In this document: piece by piece, positions 26,850-35,969 of the stretch
Numbering within the stretch: position 1 is the first letter of the stretch
How the letters are laid out: each line of letters starts with the position of its first letter
NCBI RefSeq assembly: GCF_913055835.1
Contig: NZ_CAJXKQ010000033.1
Span: forward strand, 1 to 50,200
Direction: 5' to 3'
Length of the DNA: 50,200 nt
DNA from: an uncultured Marinobacter sp.
Lineage (GTDB): Bacteria > Pseudomonadota > Gammaproteobacteria > Pseudomonadales > Oleiphilaceae
The notes under the pieces: model-generated
Seen by the model: only the letters and a program-made list of their open reading frames with translations
What the model was told of the DNA's origin: nothing
Databases searched by the model: none
Translations under genes and position numbers: made by a program

Positions 26850-27149
26850 TCACGGCAAAACAGCCTTGAAGGGCTTCACCACAACCTTCTGGTAGACGCC
26901 TGCATCCACGTAGGGATCGGCATCCGCCCAGGCCTGGGCTGCTTCCAGAGAGTCGAATTCCGCGATCACCAGGCTGCCAGTGAAGCCGGCATCGCCAGGC
27001 TCCGGTGTATCAAGCGCCGGATGAGGCCCCGCAACAAGCAACCGGCCTTCCTCTTTCAAAGCCTGAAGACGGTCGATGTGAGCAGGGCGCGCGGACTGGC
27101 GCAGCGGCAGGCTGTTTTCGACGTCTTCACTGATAATCGCGTAATACAT
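26850..27149 (-). CDS. YciI-family protein
   Basis: A 99-residue protein of the YCII fold, a small ferredoxin-like dimer with a conserved His-Asp type pair. The starting [29 protein letters not shown], with its histidine in PAHIDRL, and [23 protein letters not shown] are characteristic. Its function is unknown in most bacteria, and proposed roles are not established. It diverges from the trpH-like gene, with which the family is neighbourly in other gammaproteobacteria. Confidence 0.9.
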   Translation of the reverse strand: MYYAIISEDVENSLPLRQSARPAHIDRLQALKEEGRLLVAGPHPALDTPEPGDAGFTGSLVIAEFDSLEAAQAWADADPYVDAGVYQKVVVKPFKAVLP

Positions 27150-27280
27150 TCAGCTCTCCGAAATGACTTTCATAAACGAGGTGATCGGGCAGATAATCAG
27201 CGGTCGTGCTGCGCAAGGTGTGGCTGGTACACTGTAAAATCTCGGCATGCCGCCAGTTATCTGATGACTCAGGATATTTT

Positions 27281-28159
27281 GTGACTATACCGCAAGACCC
27301 GCATTTGTGCATTGATCTGCATTGCCACAGCACGGCTTCTGATGGCGCGCTATCACCGGCTGCAGTGGTTGAGCGGGCTGCCGGTCAGGGCGTTACCCAT
27401 CTTTCCCTGACCGACCATGACACCATCGCTGGACTTGCCGAAGCGCAGGCGGCTGCGCAGGCAGAAGGCATTGTACTGATTCCGGGAATTGAGCTTTCCT
27501 GTCTCTGGAAAAGCCGAACCATCCATATCGTCGGCCTCGATTTTGATCCTGAGGCAGGTGGTTTCCGGCAGGCTCTGGAGCAGCAGAATGACAATCGCTG
27601 GGCTCGTGCGCGAATGATCGCCGAGCGCCTGGGCAAGCTTGGTGTTGATGATCTTCTGGGGAAGGCCTCCGAGGCTGCCGGTGGCGATGTCCCGGGACGC
27701 CCCCACTTTGCCCAGGTTCTGACAGAGGCTGGCGTGGTTCGCAATGCTGCCCAGGCATTCAAGCGATATCTGGGCAACGGTAAGCCTGGAGATGTAAAGG
27801 CTTTTTGGCCCGAGCTTCCAGAGGTCGTTCACTGGATCACCGGGGCGGGGGGCGTTGCAGTGCTTGCCCATCCCAGGAAATATCAGCTTACGGCAACTAA
27901 GCTCAGGGAACTGACGGCGGATTTCCGAAGGGCAGGGGGGCAAGCCATTGAGGTGTCTACCTCTGGGCAGTCCAGCGGCGATCTGGGCTTTCTGGCAGAG
28001 CTGTGCCGGAAAGAGAAGTTGCTGGCATCACAGGGTAGTGATTTTCACTTTCCCGGCGCCCCCTGGTGTGAACTTGGCCGTATCATGAAAATGCCAGACG
28101 GGCTTGAGCCGGTCTGGCATTCATTCAGACAACCTGTTCTAAGCCACGGACCGGCTTAA
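27281..28159 (+). CDS. PHP-domain phosphoesterase, TrpH/RNase AM-like
   Basis: The PHP metal motifs are all present: IDLHCHSTASDG (H14, H16), LTDHDTIAG, IPGIELSC, LAHPRKY and QGSDFHFPG. The E. coli homologue (TrpH, also called RNase AM) trims 5' ends of RNAs and hydrolyses 3',5'-nucleotide bisphosphates. The start is taken as GTG at 27281, after AGGAT with 5-6 nt spacing, giving 292 residues (E. coli 293). An upstream ATG at 27206 would add 25 residues without family similarity. The stop overlaps the UPF0149 gene on the other strand by 4 nt. Confidence 0.93.
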   Translation: MTIPQDPHLCIDLHCHSTASDGALSPAAVVERAAGQGVTHLSLTDHDTIAGLAEAQAAAQAEGIVLIPGIELSCLWKSRTIHIVGLDFDPEAGGFRQALEQQNDNRWARARMIAERLGKLGVDDLLGKASEAAGGDVPGRPHFAQVLTEAGVVRNAAQAFKRYLGNGKPGDVKAFWPELPEVVHWITGAGGVAVLAHPRKYQLTATKLRELTADFRRAGGQAIEVSTSGQSSGDLGFLAELCRKEKLLASQGSDFHFPGAPWCELGRIMKMPDGLEPVWHSFRQPVLSHGPA

Positions 28160-28698
28160 TCCGGGGCGTGGAACAGCAAGTACAGGTCCGTCAGTGAGTC
28201 CGGAATGGCATCGGCCATCTGCCGCGACAACTTCTCACTGTTGCGAACCTTCTGGAAGTCCTCGTCATCGAACAGTCCCGAGAGGGTCAGCATCGGAACC
28301 ATCAGATCGGCGGTTTCCTCCTCGCTGGCCGCTTCGAGCCATTTTTCTTCGTGTTCAAGGAAGGTGTCCACGAACCCGGCGCACCAGTTTTCCAGTGCGT
28401 TCATCGGGTCGCCGTCCTCGGGCTCGGGCAATTCCAGGGCCTGTCCCATATCCAGGGCGTGGGCCATGTCATTTGCCAGCTGGGCGGAGCAGCGCCTGAA
28501 CACCTCGGGAATCCCGGTGTCGGGCACCTGATCGGCGCCCGTGGCGAGGCGGAAGATTTCTTCCGCGCTCAGTTCTGCCGGGCCGACGACGCTGGCGCAG
28601 ACCACCCCGTGAAAACCGAAGAAGTCCAGGGCGTCATCGCCCCAGGGGTCGGCAAAAAGGATGTCTTCCAGCGCTTCAATGTCGGAGTTCGATAGCAT
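28156..28698 (-). CDS. UPF0149 (YgfB/YecA) family protein
   Basis: This 180-residue acidic, helical protein shows the family features HGVVCASVVGP (about 30-40) and NWCAGFVDTF in the middle. Members are small helical bundles; a Pseudomonas YgfB is reported to affect ampicillin resistance through gene regulation, but the biochemical role of this branch is open. It starts 3 nt after the rne stop and is very likely translated from the rne transcript, which makes a link to RNA turnover attractive but unproven. Confidence 0.85.
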   Translation of the reverse strand: MLSNSDIEALEDILFADPWGDDALDFFGFHGVVCASVVGPAELSAEEIFRLATGADQVPDTGIPEVFRRCSAQLANDMAHALDMGQALELPEPEDGDPMNALENWCAGFVDTFLEHEEKWLEAASEEETADLMVPMLTLSGLFDDEDFQKVRNSEKLSRQMADAIPDSLTDLYLLFHAPD

Positions 28699-28701
28699 CA
28701 G

Positions 28702-31700
28702 TTAGTTACTCCCGGCCTTTTTGGCCTCTTCCGCAGCCTTCTGGCGCTTGCGGACCTCTCTGGGGTCATTGTAGGCGCGGCCCGGCGTTACCGGAACGTC
28801 CACTGCAGGAGCTTCGTCAGGCGTCTCCTTCGCGGTCGTTTCAGTAGCCGAAGGCTTATCGGCTTTCTCCGGCTCCGCTTTTACCGGCTCTGCTTCTTCA
28901 GCTTTAGCCTTCGCTGGTTCCGGCTTCTTCGGTTCCGGTTGGGCGTCGGGAGCCGGGGTCTCGGCCGCTACCTTCTGCTCTGCCGGTTTTTCAGCCTTCT
29001 CGGGTCCGGCTGTGGTATCGGTTTTGGCCGCCGTCTCGGGTTTGGCCTTGGGCGCGGGCGCCTCTTTTGGTTCCGTTGGCTGCTCTTTGGCCGCAGGCGC
29101 CTGTTTGCCTTCGGGTGCTGCCCCGGATTCCGGTTCTGGCTTGGCGACGGCTGCTTTCTCGCCCTTGTCCTCAGGCTTCTGGCGAGGCTCGGAGGTCTTT
29201 TCGGCCTTGGCCGGCTCTGCCTTTTCAGTCTTCTCAGCTTTCGCTTTCTCTGTCTCTGGCTTTTCAGCCGGCTTTTCAGAGGATTGCTCTGCGGGCTTCG
29301 CGGCTTCTTCTGGCTGAGCCTGGGACTTCCCGTCTGAGGGTGCCTTTTCTGCAGATGCCTGCTCAGGCTTCTGCTCCTTTTTGGGCTCGTCCTGGGCTGC
29401 AGCTGCTTTCGGTGCTTCCTTGGCAGCGGCTGCTGTCTCGGTGCGGGTTTCAGATTTCTCGGGCGCCACGGCCTTGCTCGCAGCTTCCTGCGCTTGCTCG
29501 GTTTTTACTTCCGGCTTGGCGTCGTCACGACCTTTTTCCGGCTGGGTGTCCTTCTGGTGCTTCTCGCTGCGGGCGGCTTTACGATCCGCCGGGGAGGATG
29601 CCGGTGTTTCAGAAGGAGATCCGTCACGATTGCGCTGGCGACGCGGCTTGCGGCGCTTTTCATCAGAGCCGGATTTGTCAGCCGGGCCGGACTTGGCCGC
29701 GTTATCCTGCGGACCCTGATCCTTTTGGTCCTTTTGATCGCGGTTATCCTTCTGATCCCGCTGCGGCCGGTTGCGGCCACGGCCCTGGTTGTCGCGACGG
29801 TTGTCACGGCGGTTATCCTGGCCCTTGCCATCACCGCCCTTGTTATCGCCTCCGCGATTATCCGAGCCTTTGTTGTCAGCGCCCTGGCGATTCTGGTTGC
29901 CACGGCCCTGATCATCATTGCGGTTGCGTCCGCGTCCCCGGTTGTCATCGCCACGGCTCTGCTGGCCGCCCTGCCGGCGGTCGCTACCACTGCGGTTGCC
30001 GCCTGAACGCTGGTCGTCGCCGCGGGCTACACGGGATTTCCGACGATCCTGACGGCCCTGGTTTCTGCGATCATCGCGCTGGTTTTTGCTCTGATCGAGA
30101 ATTTCGGTCTTCTGCTCTTCTTCGCCACTGAAGAACGCTGAGATCTTGCGACCGAGGCGGCGGAACAGACCTTCTTCCTGATCGGCTGCTTCTTCGGTCT
30201 TCTGTGCTGCCGGAGTTGGCGCGGGAGCGCTGGGACGGATGGCCTTTACCGCGGCCTGTTCGCGAACCGGTTTTTCAGGAGCCGGAGCCTCGAAGATTTC
30301 TTCTTCACGCTCGCTGTATTCCTGGGCCACCTGGTGGCTGGAGATATGCTCAGGCGTGGTTTCGTCCTGACGCATCCGGATGATTTCGAAGTGTGGGGTT
30401 TCCATGTGTGGGACCGGAACCACCACCACGCTGACTTCCTGTCGGGCTTCAATGTCGGCCAGCTGCTTGCGCTTTTCGTTGAGCAGGAAGGTAGCGACGG
30501 AAACCGGCACAACGGCCCGTACTTCGCCGGTCTTGTCCTTCGAGGATTCCTCGTAGATCAGGCGCATGATGCTCAGGGCGAGGGACTCGATACCACGAAT
30601 GGTACCCTGGCCTTCACACCGGGGGCACACTTCGCTGCGAGTCTCGCCCAGGGAGGGGCGCAGGCGCTGACGGGACATTTCCAGTAGGCCAAATCGGGAG
30701 ATCTTGCCCACCTGAACCCGTGCCCGGTCGATTTCCAGGGCCTCGCGCATCTTCTGCTCCACTTCCCGCTGGTGTTTGGCGGGCGTCATGTCGATGAAGT
30801 CGATGACAATCAGGCCACCCATGTCACGCAGGCGTAACTGACGAGCAATTTCCTCGGCCGCTTCCAGGTTGGTCTGGAGAGCGGTTTCCTCGATATCCTG
30901 ACCTTTGGTGGCCCGGGAGGAGTTGATGTCGATGGAAACCAGTGCCTCGGTCGGATCAATCACGATGGAGCCGCCAGAAGGCAGTTTCACTTCCCGCTGG
31001 AACGCCGTCTCAATCTGGCCTTCAATTTGATAGCGGCTGAACAGGGGGATTTCGTCCTTGTACAGCTTGATCTTGTTTTCGAAGGTGGGCATGACCGCAC
31101 GAACGAAATTCAGAACGTCTTCATAAACCCCGTTGGCGTCAATCAACACCTCGCCGATATCCTGGCGAAGGTAGTCGCGAACCGCGCGAATGATAACGTT
31201 GCTTTCCTGGTGAATCAGGAAGGGGGCCTTGCGCTCGCCAGCGGCCTGGGTGATGGCTTCCCAGAACTGCACCAGGTAGTCCAGATCCCACTGCAGTTCT
31301 TCGGTGCTACGGCCAATACCGGCGGTGCGAACGATGATGCCCATGGATTTTGGTACCTGGACATCGTTCATGGCTTCTTTGAGTTGGGCCCGCTCATCGC
31401 CCTCAATGCGGCGGGAAATGCCGCCGGCACGGGGGTTGTTGGGCATCAGTACCAGGTAGCGGCCGGCCAGGGAAATAAAGGTGGTCAGGGCAGCGCCCTT
31501 GTTGCCACGTTCTTCTTTATCAACCTGTACGATGACTTCCTGGCCTTCGGACACAACGTCCTTGATGTTGATCTTGCCTTCAATCTGGCCGGGAGACTTC
31601 TTGAAGTACTCCTTGGAGATTTCCTTCAGCGGCAGAAAGCCATGGCGCTCGGCGCCGAAATCCACAAAGGCGGCTTCAAGGCTGGGCTCTACGCGGGTAA

Positions 31701-31836
31701 TGCGGCCTTTGTAGATGTTGGCTTTCTTCTGCTCGCGGGAGCTGGATTCGATATCAAGATCAAACAGACGCTGGCCGTCAACCAGGGCGACGCGCAACTC
31801 TTCGGGATGAGTTGCATTGATAAGCATTCTTTTCAT
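28702..31836 (-). CDS. rne: Ribonuclease E
   Basis: RNase E is the endonuclease and scaffold of the RNA degradosome. From the ATG at 31836 ([15 protein letters not shown]) the protein has about 1044 residues; an upstream ATG at 31890 in the same frame adds 18 residues not found in the family. The S1 domain comes first ([20 protein letters not shown]), then the sensor and DNase I-like catalytic parts with [12 protein letters not shown] and IVIDFIDM, then the zinc link CPRCEGQG. The C-terminal half is disordered: an Arg/Gly/Asp/Asn-rich RNA-binding stretch followed by a long Lys/Glu/Pro/Ala-rich acidic tail ending [14 protein letters not shown]. The transcript starts far upstream, see the promoter at 32371. 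Confidence 0.97.
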   Translation of the reverse strand: MKRMLINATHPEELRVALVDGQRLFDLDIESSSREQKKANIYKGRITRVEPSLEAAFVDFGAERHGFLPLKEISKEYFKKSPGQIEGKINIKDVVSEGQEVIVQVDKEERGNKGAALTTFISLAGRYLVLMPNNPRAGGISRRIEGDERAQLKEAMNDVQVPKSMGIIVRTAGIGRSTEELQWDLDYLVQFWEAITQAAGERKAPFLIHQESNVIIRAVRDYLRQDIGEVLIDANGVYEDVLNFVRAVMPTFENKIKLYKDEIPLFSRYQIEGQIETAFQREVKLPSGGSIVIDPTEALVSIDINSSRATKGQDIEETALQTNLEAAEEIARQLRLRDMGGLIVIDFIDMTPAKHQREVEQKMREALEIDRARVQVGKISRFGLLEMSRQRLRPSLGETRSEVCPRCEGQGTIRGIESLALSIMRLIYEESSKDKTGEVRAVVPVSVATFLLNEKRKQLADIEARQEVSVVVVPVPHMETPHFEIIRMRQDETTPEHISSHQVAQEYSEREEEIFEAPAPEKPVREQAAVKAIRPSAPAPTPAAQKTEEAADQEEGLFRRLGRKISAFFSGEEEQKTEILDQSKNQRDDRRNQGRQDRRKSRVARGDDQRSGGNRSGSDRRQGGQQSRGDDNRGRGRNRNDDQGRGNQNRQGADNKGSDNRGGDNKGGDGKGQDNRRDNRRDNQGRGRNRPQRDQKDNRDQKDQKDQGPQDNAAKSGPADKSGSDEKRRKPRRQRNRDGSPSETPASSPADRKAARSEKHQKDTQPEKGRDDAKPEVKTEQAQEAASKAVAPEKSETRTETAAAAKEAPKAAAAQDEPKKEQKPEQASAEKAPSDGKSQAQPEEAAKPAEQSSEKPAEKPETEKAKAEKTEKAEPAKAEKTSEPRQKPEDKGEKAAVAKPEPESGAAPEGKQAPAAKEQPTEPKEAPAPKAKPETAAKTDTTAGPEKAEKPAEQKVAAETPAPDAQPEPKKPEPAKAKAEEAEPVKAEPEKADKPSATETTAKETPDEAPAVDVPVTPGRAYNDPREVRKRQKAAEEAKKAGSN

Positions 31837-32431
31837 GGAAAGAAAGAGTTCCTGTCGTTTAATTTGACAGAAAACCGGAGGGGTTCGCATCAGCGAAGCA
31901 GGATGTGCGTGCCGCGGGCCCTGTTACATCAAGGGCGGACCGGCGGCCAGACGAATCAGACCCTTTGGGGGTGTGATCCTATCGGTCTGAGACCAACGCC
32001 GACGGTCCGGCTGCCTGTGGGCAGGGAGAGGTCGTGTAAGGTTCGTGTCTGTTGACGCATGTTATCCGTTTTCAGGTTCACTCAGGTGCCTGGGTCTCAC
32101 GTCGTATTCGTATGCTGGACGGCCCGGCCCTGGGTGGCAATGATTCTTCGCGATGTCGCCCGCGGTTTTCCGCGCGGTTTTTCTTCCTCCCGGGTACAGG
32201 GTTCAGTCTTGTGCAGATCTGCCCTGGTGCTCCGGGAGCATTTCTCTCGCCGTTCCCGGTAGTGATTGGGTGCACGGCGTTCAATCTCTCGAATAGTGTC
32301 GGTATACTTCTGCCGCTCCGGCTTCTGGCTTGAGTTGGCCAGGCCGTAGACAAACGGCAGAGCACGCCGGAATATAACAGTATTCATGCAGCCGTTCAAT
32401 CCTGCAGTCATTCCATCATCCAAGGAACTTC
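31837..32431. other. Intergenic region between rne and rluC, mainly rne leader
   Basis: About 595 nt separate the divergent rne and rluC starts. Apart from the rne promoter (32371-32399), most of it is predicted to be the untranslated leader of rne. Inverted segments are visible, for example CCGCG...CGCGG around 32160-32180 and CCGGGA...TCCCGG around 32232-32258, which could form hairpins. In E. coli a leader of about 360 nt mediates autoregulation by RNase E. The open frame of 108 codons at 32097-32423 on the minus strand overlaps the promoter and looks non-coding. Confidence 0.7.
32371..32399 (-). promoter_or_regulatory. rne promoter
   Basis: On the minus strand TTGAAC (32399-32394), a 17-nt spacer and TATATT (32376-32371) form a near-consensus sigma-70 promoter. 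The start point would be near 32364, about 530 nt before the rne ATG. The promoter is only about 33-60 nt upstream of the rluC ATG, so transcription of the two genes may interfere. Confidence 0.75.
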
Positions 32432-33490
32432 ATGGCCCGACCGACAGCAAACAAAAAGCCAGCCCGAGCCAGGCCCGGAAAGCCGGTCAAGACGAATGAG
32501 GCGGGCAGTGAAAGCAGGGCTGTCCGCGGAGAGGTTCGTCAGGGCGTGCAGAGGGTAACGGTGGATGAGGATAATCACGGCCAGAGGGTGGATAACTTTC
32601 TGCTCGCCCAGCTCCGTGGCGTGCCGAAGAGCATTATTTATCGGGTGATACGAAAGGGAGAAGTGCGGGTTAACAAGGGGCGCGTGAAGCCGGACACCCG
32701 CGTTAACACCGGAGATCAGGTGCGCATACCACCGATCACCCGTAAGGAAAAACCCGGGCAGGTGGCCCCCGGTTCCCGGGTGCAGGGTGTGATGGAGTCG
32801 GCCGTCGTATTCGAGAATGACCAGATGCTGGTGGTCAACAAGCCCTCCGGTATCGCGGTTCACGGGGGGAGCGGGCTGAGTTTCGGGTTGATCGAGGTGC
32901 TTCGGTCGGCACGCCCATCGGCAAAATTCCTGGAGCTCGTTCACCGCCTGGATCGCGATACATCCGGCCTGGTCATGGTGGCCAAGAAGCGATCAGCATT
33001 GCGTTTTTTACAGGATGAACTGCGGCAGAAACGTATTCGCAAGCACTATCATGCGCTGGTTGCCGGTGACTGGCCGGCGAGCATCGACCGGGTTGACGTG
33101 CCCCTGCTGCGCTATGAGATGCCCAATGGTGAGCGCCGGGTGAGAGTTGATGATTCCGGAAAAGCGTCCCTGACGACGTTTCGCTGTCTTGAGCGTTATT
33201 CGGGGTATAGCCTGGTGGAAGCCTCGCCAATTACCGGGCGTACCCACCAGATCCGGGTGCACAGTGCCTGGGCGGGTCATCCGATTGCGGGTGACGACAA
33301 GTATATGGATGATGTCAGCCTCAAGGCTTTTCGGGCCATCGGCGGTCAGCGGCTGATGCTGCATGCCCGGGCCCTTGAATTCACCTTGCCGGTTACTGGT
33401 GAGGCGATGCGCCTGGAGGCGCCTTACGACGATGCATTCAATGACGTACTCCGGAAGCTTTCGGGGCGTCTTAAAGGAACTGGTCAATGA
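32432..33490 (+). CDS. rluC: 23S rRNA pseudouridine synthase C
   Basis: RluC makes pseudouridine at positions 955, 2504 and 2580 of 23S rRNA. After a basic tail (1-40) comes an S4 RNA-binding domain (VDNFLLAQLRGVPKSIIYRVIRKGEVRVN), then the catalytic domain with D174 in HRLDRDTSG and the GRTHQIRVH motif. The 352-residue length is slightly above the E. coli enzyme. The gene is divergent from rne, as in many gammaproteobacteria, and overlaps the HAD gene by 4 nt. Confidence 0.95.
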   Translation: MARPTANKKPARARPGKPVKTNEAGSESRAVRGEVRQGVQRVTVDEDNHGQRVDNFLLAQLRGVPKSIIYRVIRKGEVRVNKGRVKPDTRVNTGDQVRIPPITRKEKPGQVAPGSRVQGVMESAVVFENDQMLVVNKPSGIAVHGGSGLSFGLIEVLRSARPSAKFLELVHRLDRDTSGLVMVAKKRSALRFLQDELRQKRIRKHYHALVAGDWPASIDRVDVPLLRYEMPNGERRVRVDDSGKASLTTFRCLERYSGYSLVEASPITGRTHQIRVHSAWAGHPIAGDDKYMDDVSLKAFRAIGGQRLMLHARALEFTLPVTGEAMRLEAPYDDAFNDVLRKLSGRLKGTGQ

Positions 33491-34134
33491 ACGTCAGAGT
33501 GGTGATTTTTGATTGGGACGGGACCCTGGTGGACTCGGTTGAGCACATTGCCGATAGCCTGCACCAGGCTGCGACCGAGCTGGGTTATCCCGCCCTGGAG
33601 CGTGAAGCCTACCGGGATATCATCGGTCTTGGCATGGTCGAGGCGCTGGAGAAGCTCTATCCGGGCATCAGTCGGGACGAAATGAACACTATCCGGGAAG
33701 GTTACGCGCGCTATTTTTTCAGCAAGGTGACAACGCCCCAGAATGTATTTGAGGGAATGGCTGAGGTGGTTGCAGATCTCCGCGGATCGGGTCGCAGCTG
33801 TTCCGTTGCCACTGGCAAGAGTCGGCGTGGGCTGGATTTTGCGCTAGTCTCCAGCGGCCTCGGTGACCACTTTGAGATCACCCGGTGCGCCGATGAGACA
33901 CGCTCGAAGCCAGACCCGGCCATGCTCGAGGAGATTCTTCGTTTCTACCGGATTGAGCCCGAGGAAGCGGTGATGATCGGCGATACCCGATATGACCTTG
34001 AAATGGCGCGGCGGATTGGCATGCCCTCCATCGGGGTTGAATGGGGAGTGCACAAGCGGGATGTGCTGGGTGACTATTCGCCGCACGCGATTGTTGATTC
34101 CGTGCCCGACCTTCGGCGGGTGCTGGGGCTGTAA
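33487..34134 (+). CDS. HAD-superfamily hydrolase
   Basis: A 215-residue HAD hydrolase of the phosphoglycolate phosphatase-like subfamily. The nucleophile motif is DWDGTLVDS (D9, D11), the second motif lies in SVATGKSRRG, the lysine in RSKPDP, and the final acidic motif is MIGDTRYDLEMA. A four-helix cap is inserted after motif I. The substrate cannot be read from sequence. The ATG overlaps the rluC stop (ATGA), so translation is coupled, and sppA follows after 39 nt. Confidence 0.92.
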   Translation: MNVRVVIFDWDGTLVDSVEHIADSLHQAATELGYPALEREAYRDIIGLGMVEALEKLYPGISRDEMNTIREGYARYFFSKVTTPQNVFEGMAEVVADLRGSGRSCSVATGKSRRGLDFALVSSGLGDHFEITRCADETRSKPDPAMLEEILRFYRIEPEEAVMIGDTRYDLEMARRIGMPSIGVEWGVHKRDVLGDYSPHAIVDSVPDLRRVLGL

Positions 34135-34173
34135 ACAGACCGAATTTATTGAAGTTGCTGACAGGATGCATGC

Positions 34174-35217
34174 ATGAGTGACTGGGAATCTGACAAGCCT
34201 GCCGATTGGGGGGATAAGCCGGTAGAGCCGGAGAGAGAAAGCAAGCCACTGTTCGGTCGTAAATCGCCGAAACTCCCGCCCGAATCCGGCCGTGACTGGA
34301 AGCTTATCGAAAAGCTGGTTATGTCACTGCAGGCTGAACAGCGCAGAAGTCGACGGTGGGGTATCTTTTTCAAGTTTCTGACCTTCGGTTACCTGATTGC
34401 CCTGCTGTTCATGTTCAAGTTTCCCCTTGGCGAATCCATTGAGGGAGTGGCAGGAAAGCATACTGCCCTGGTGGAGATTAATGGGCCGATTGCTTCAGAT
34501 GAGCTGGCCAGTGCGGACAATATCGTTGGCTCTCTCCGGACTGCCTTCGAAGAACCTAACTCGGTGGCCGTGATCCTGCGAATCAACAGCCCCGGTGGCA
34601 GTCCGGTTCAGGCGGGTTACGTCTACGACGAGATCAAGCGCTTGCGGGAAGAGTACCCGGAGAAGAAGGTCTACGCCGTGATCTCCGATATTGGCGCCTC
34701 CGGAGCCTATTACATCGCGGCCGCTGCGGATGAAATTTACGCCAACCGTGCCAGCCTGGTTGGTTCCATTGGCGTTGTGGCTGGTGGTTTCGGTTTTACC
34801 GGCGTTATGGAAAAAATCGGTGTCGATCGGCGCCTTTACACTGCCGGCGAGAACAAGGCTTTCCTGGATCCTTTCTCTCCGGAGGAGGAAGAGGAGGTGA
34901 TGTTCTGGCAGAGCGTGCTGGAAAACACGCACCAACAGTTTATTGATGCGGTCAAGCAGGGGCGCGGTGATCGGCTTGCCGATGACGAGCGCCTGTTCAG
35001 CGGGCTGGTCTGGAGTGGCGAGCAGGCCGTTGAGCTTGGTCTGGCTGATGGGCTTGGCAGTGCATCACACGTGGCCCGGCAGATCATCGGTCAGGAAAAG
35101 CTCGTGGATTACAGTCGTCGCAAGTCGCCGTTCCAGGATATTGTCGACCAGCTTGGTGTCGCATTCGGTGAGGGCTTTGCCAGTCAGCTGGTCGAGTCAC
35201 GCCTCGAGCTGCGTTAA
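34174..35217 (+). CDS. sppA: Signal peptide peptidase / S49 serine peptidase
   Basis: SppA-type peptidases cleave leftover signal peptides in the inner membrane using a Ser/Lys dyad. This 347-residue protein is the short form, with one membrane helix (about 64-83) after a polar N-terminus. NSPGGSPVQAGYVYDEI and SDIGASGAYYIAAAAD with the nucleophile S176 are present. K228 in TAGENKAFLDPFSP is the likely general base. It follows the HAD gene, and its last 4 nt overlap the end of maf on the other strand. SohB is the alternative name for similar proteins. Confidence 0.93.
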   Translation: MSDWESDKPADWGDKPVEPERESKPLFGRKSPKLPPESGRDWKLIEKLVMSLQAEQRRSRRWGIFFKFLTFGYLIALLFMFKFPLGESIEGVAGKHTALVEINGPIASDELASADNIVGSLRTAFEEPNSVAVILRINSPGGSPVQAGYVYDEIKRLREEYPEKKVYAVISDIGASGAYYIAAAADEIYANRASLVGSIGVVAGGFGFTGVMEKIGVDRRLYTAGENKAFLDPFSPEEEEEVMFWQSVLENTHQQFIDAVKQGRGDRLADDERLFSGLVWSGEQAVELGLADGLGSASHVARQIIGQEKLVDYSRRKSPFQDIVDQLGVAFGEGFASQLVESRLELR

Positions 35218-35831
35218 GTTCTTTCCGGGGCAGGCCGGTTCTCAAGAAGCGGGTTCCGGCCCCAGCGTCGCAGCATGCTGTTCAGGGCGATCAGGGGTAA
35301 TCCGACCAGGCTGTTCGGATCCCGGCCTTCCAGGGCATCAAATAGCGTGATGCCCAAGCCTTCCATCTTGAAGCTGCCGGCGCAGTCGTAGGGTTGCTCC
35401 CGCCGCAGGTAGGCATCGATCTCCTCGTCAGTCAGTTCACGGAACCGGACGTTGTAGGGTTCGCAGAGGCTCTCCAGTTTTCCGGAATCGGCGTCAAGCA
35501 GGGCCAGGCCCGTTAGGAATAGCACTCGGTGACCACTACTCTGGCGCAACTGGTTGGTTGCCTGCTGATGATTGCCGGGTTTGTTCAGCAACGAACCATC
35601 CGGCAGGCAGGCGACCTGGTCGGAGCCGATGATCCAGTGGCCGGGGAAGCGATCTGCGAGTGCCCGGGCCTTGCTCTCCGCCAGTCTCGTGGCCAGCGAC
35701 TCTCCGGATTCGTCCGGTTGGGGCGATTCGTCGATCTCGGGGCTGGCGCAGGTAAAGGGCAGGCCAAGACGTTCCAGAAGTGTCTTCCTGTAGGGCGACG
35801 AAGACGCCAGTAAAAGTGGTTTGCGGGTCAT
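35214..35831 (-). CDS. Maf-family nucleotide pyrophosphatase (YceF type)
   Basis: Maf proteins hydrolyse non-canonical nucleotides; the YceF branch prefers 7-methyl-GTP. The product of about 205 residues starts MTRKPLLLASSSPYRKTLLERL, the hallmark N-terminus. SDQVACLPDG and YDCAGSFKMEGLGI are the substrate-binding motifs. The ATG at 35831 is chosen because AAAGGA lies 8 nt upstream; the ATG at 35840 overlaps this ribosome site. The gene diverges from yceD. In E. coli the homologue lies next to yceD and rpmF as here. Confidence 0.93.
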   Translation of the reverse strand: MTRKPLLLASSSPYRKTLLERLGLPFTCASPEIDESPQPDESGESLATRLAESKARALADRFPGHWIIGSDQVACLPDGSLLNKPGNHQQATNQLRQSSGHRVLFLTGLALLDADSGKLESLCEPYNVRFRELTDEEIDAYLRREQPYDCAGSFKMEGLGITLFDALEGRDPNSLVGLPLIALNSMLRRWGRNPLLENRPAPERT

Positions 35832-35931
35832 CGATAACATCCTTTGATTGCCTGGCCAGAGGATCTGGTGTGCGGTTATCGTAAATTACACCTACCTGCA
35901 CGGAAACCCTTGTTAAAAACCAACGAAGTCT

Positions 35932-35960
35932 TTGACAGCAGCGGGCTGCGCCCCTAAAAT
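35932..35960 (+). promoter_or_regulatory. yceD-rpmF promoter, next to the start codon
   Basis: TTGACA (35932-35937), a 17-nt spacer and TAAAAT (35955-35960) give a near-consensus promoter. The sequence up to the ATG at 35970 is TGCGCGCCT, a GC-rich discriminator as in stringently controlled ribosomal promoters. A normal start point (6-10 nt after the -10) gives a leader of 0-4 nt. Confidence 0.85.
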
Positions 35961-35969
35961 TGCGCGCCT

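Noticed and set aside
32097..32423. 108-codon frame in the rne-rluC intergenic region
   Set aside because: It starts upstream of the predicted rne transcription start and covers the promoter. The product is Arg-rich without a family pattern. More likely leader sequence.
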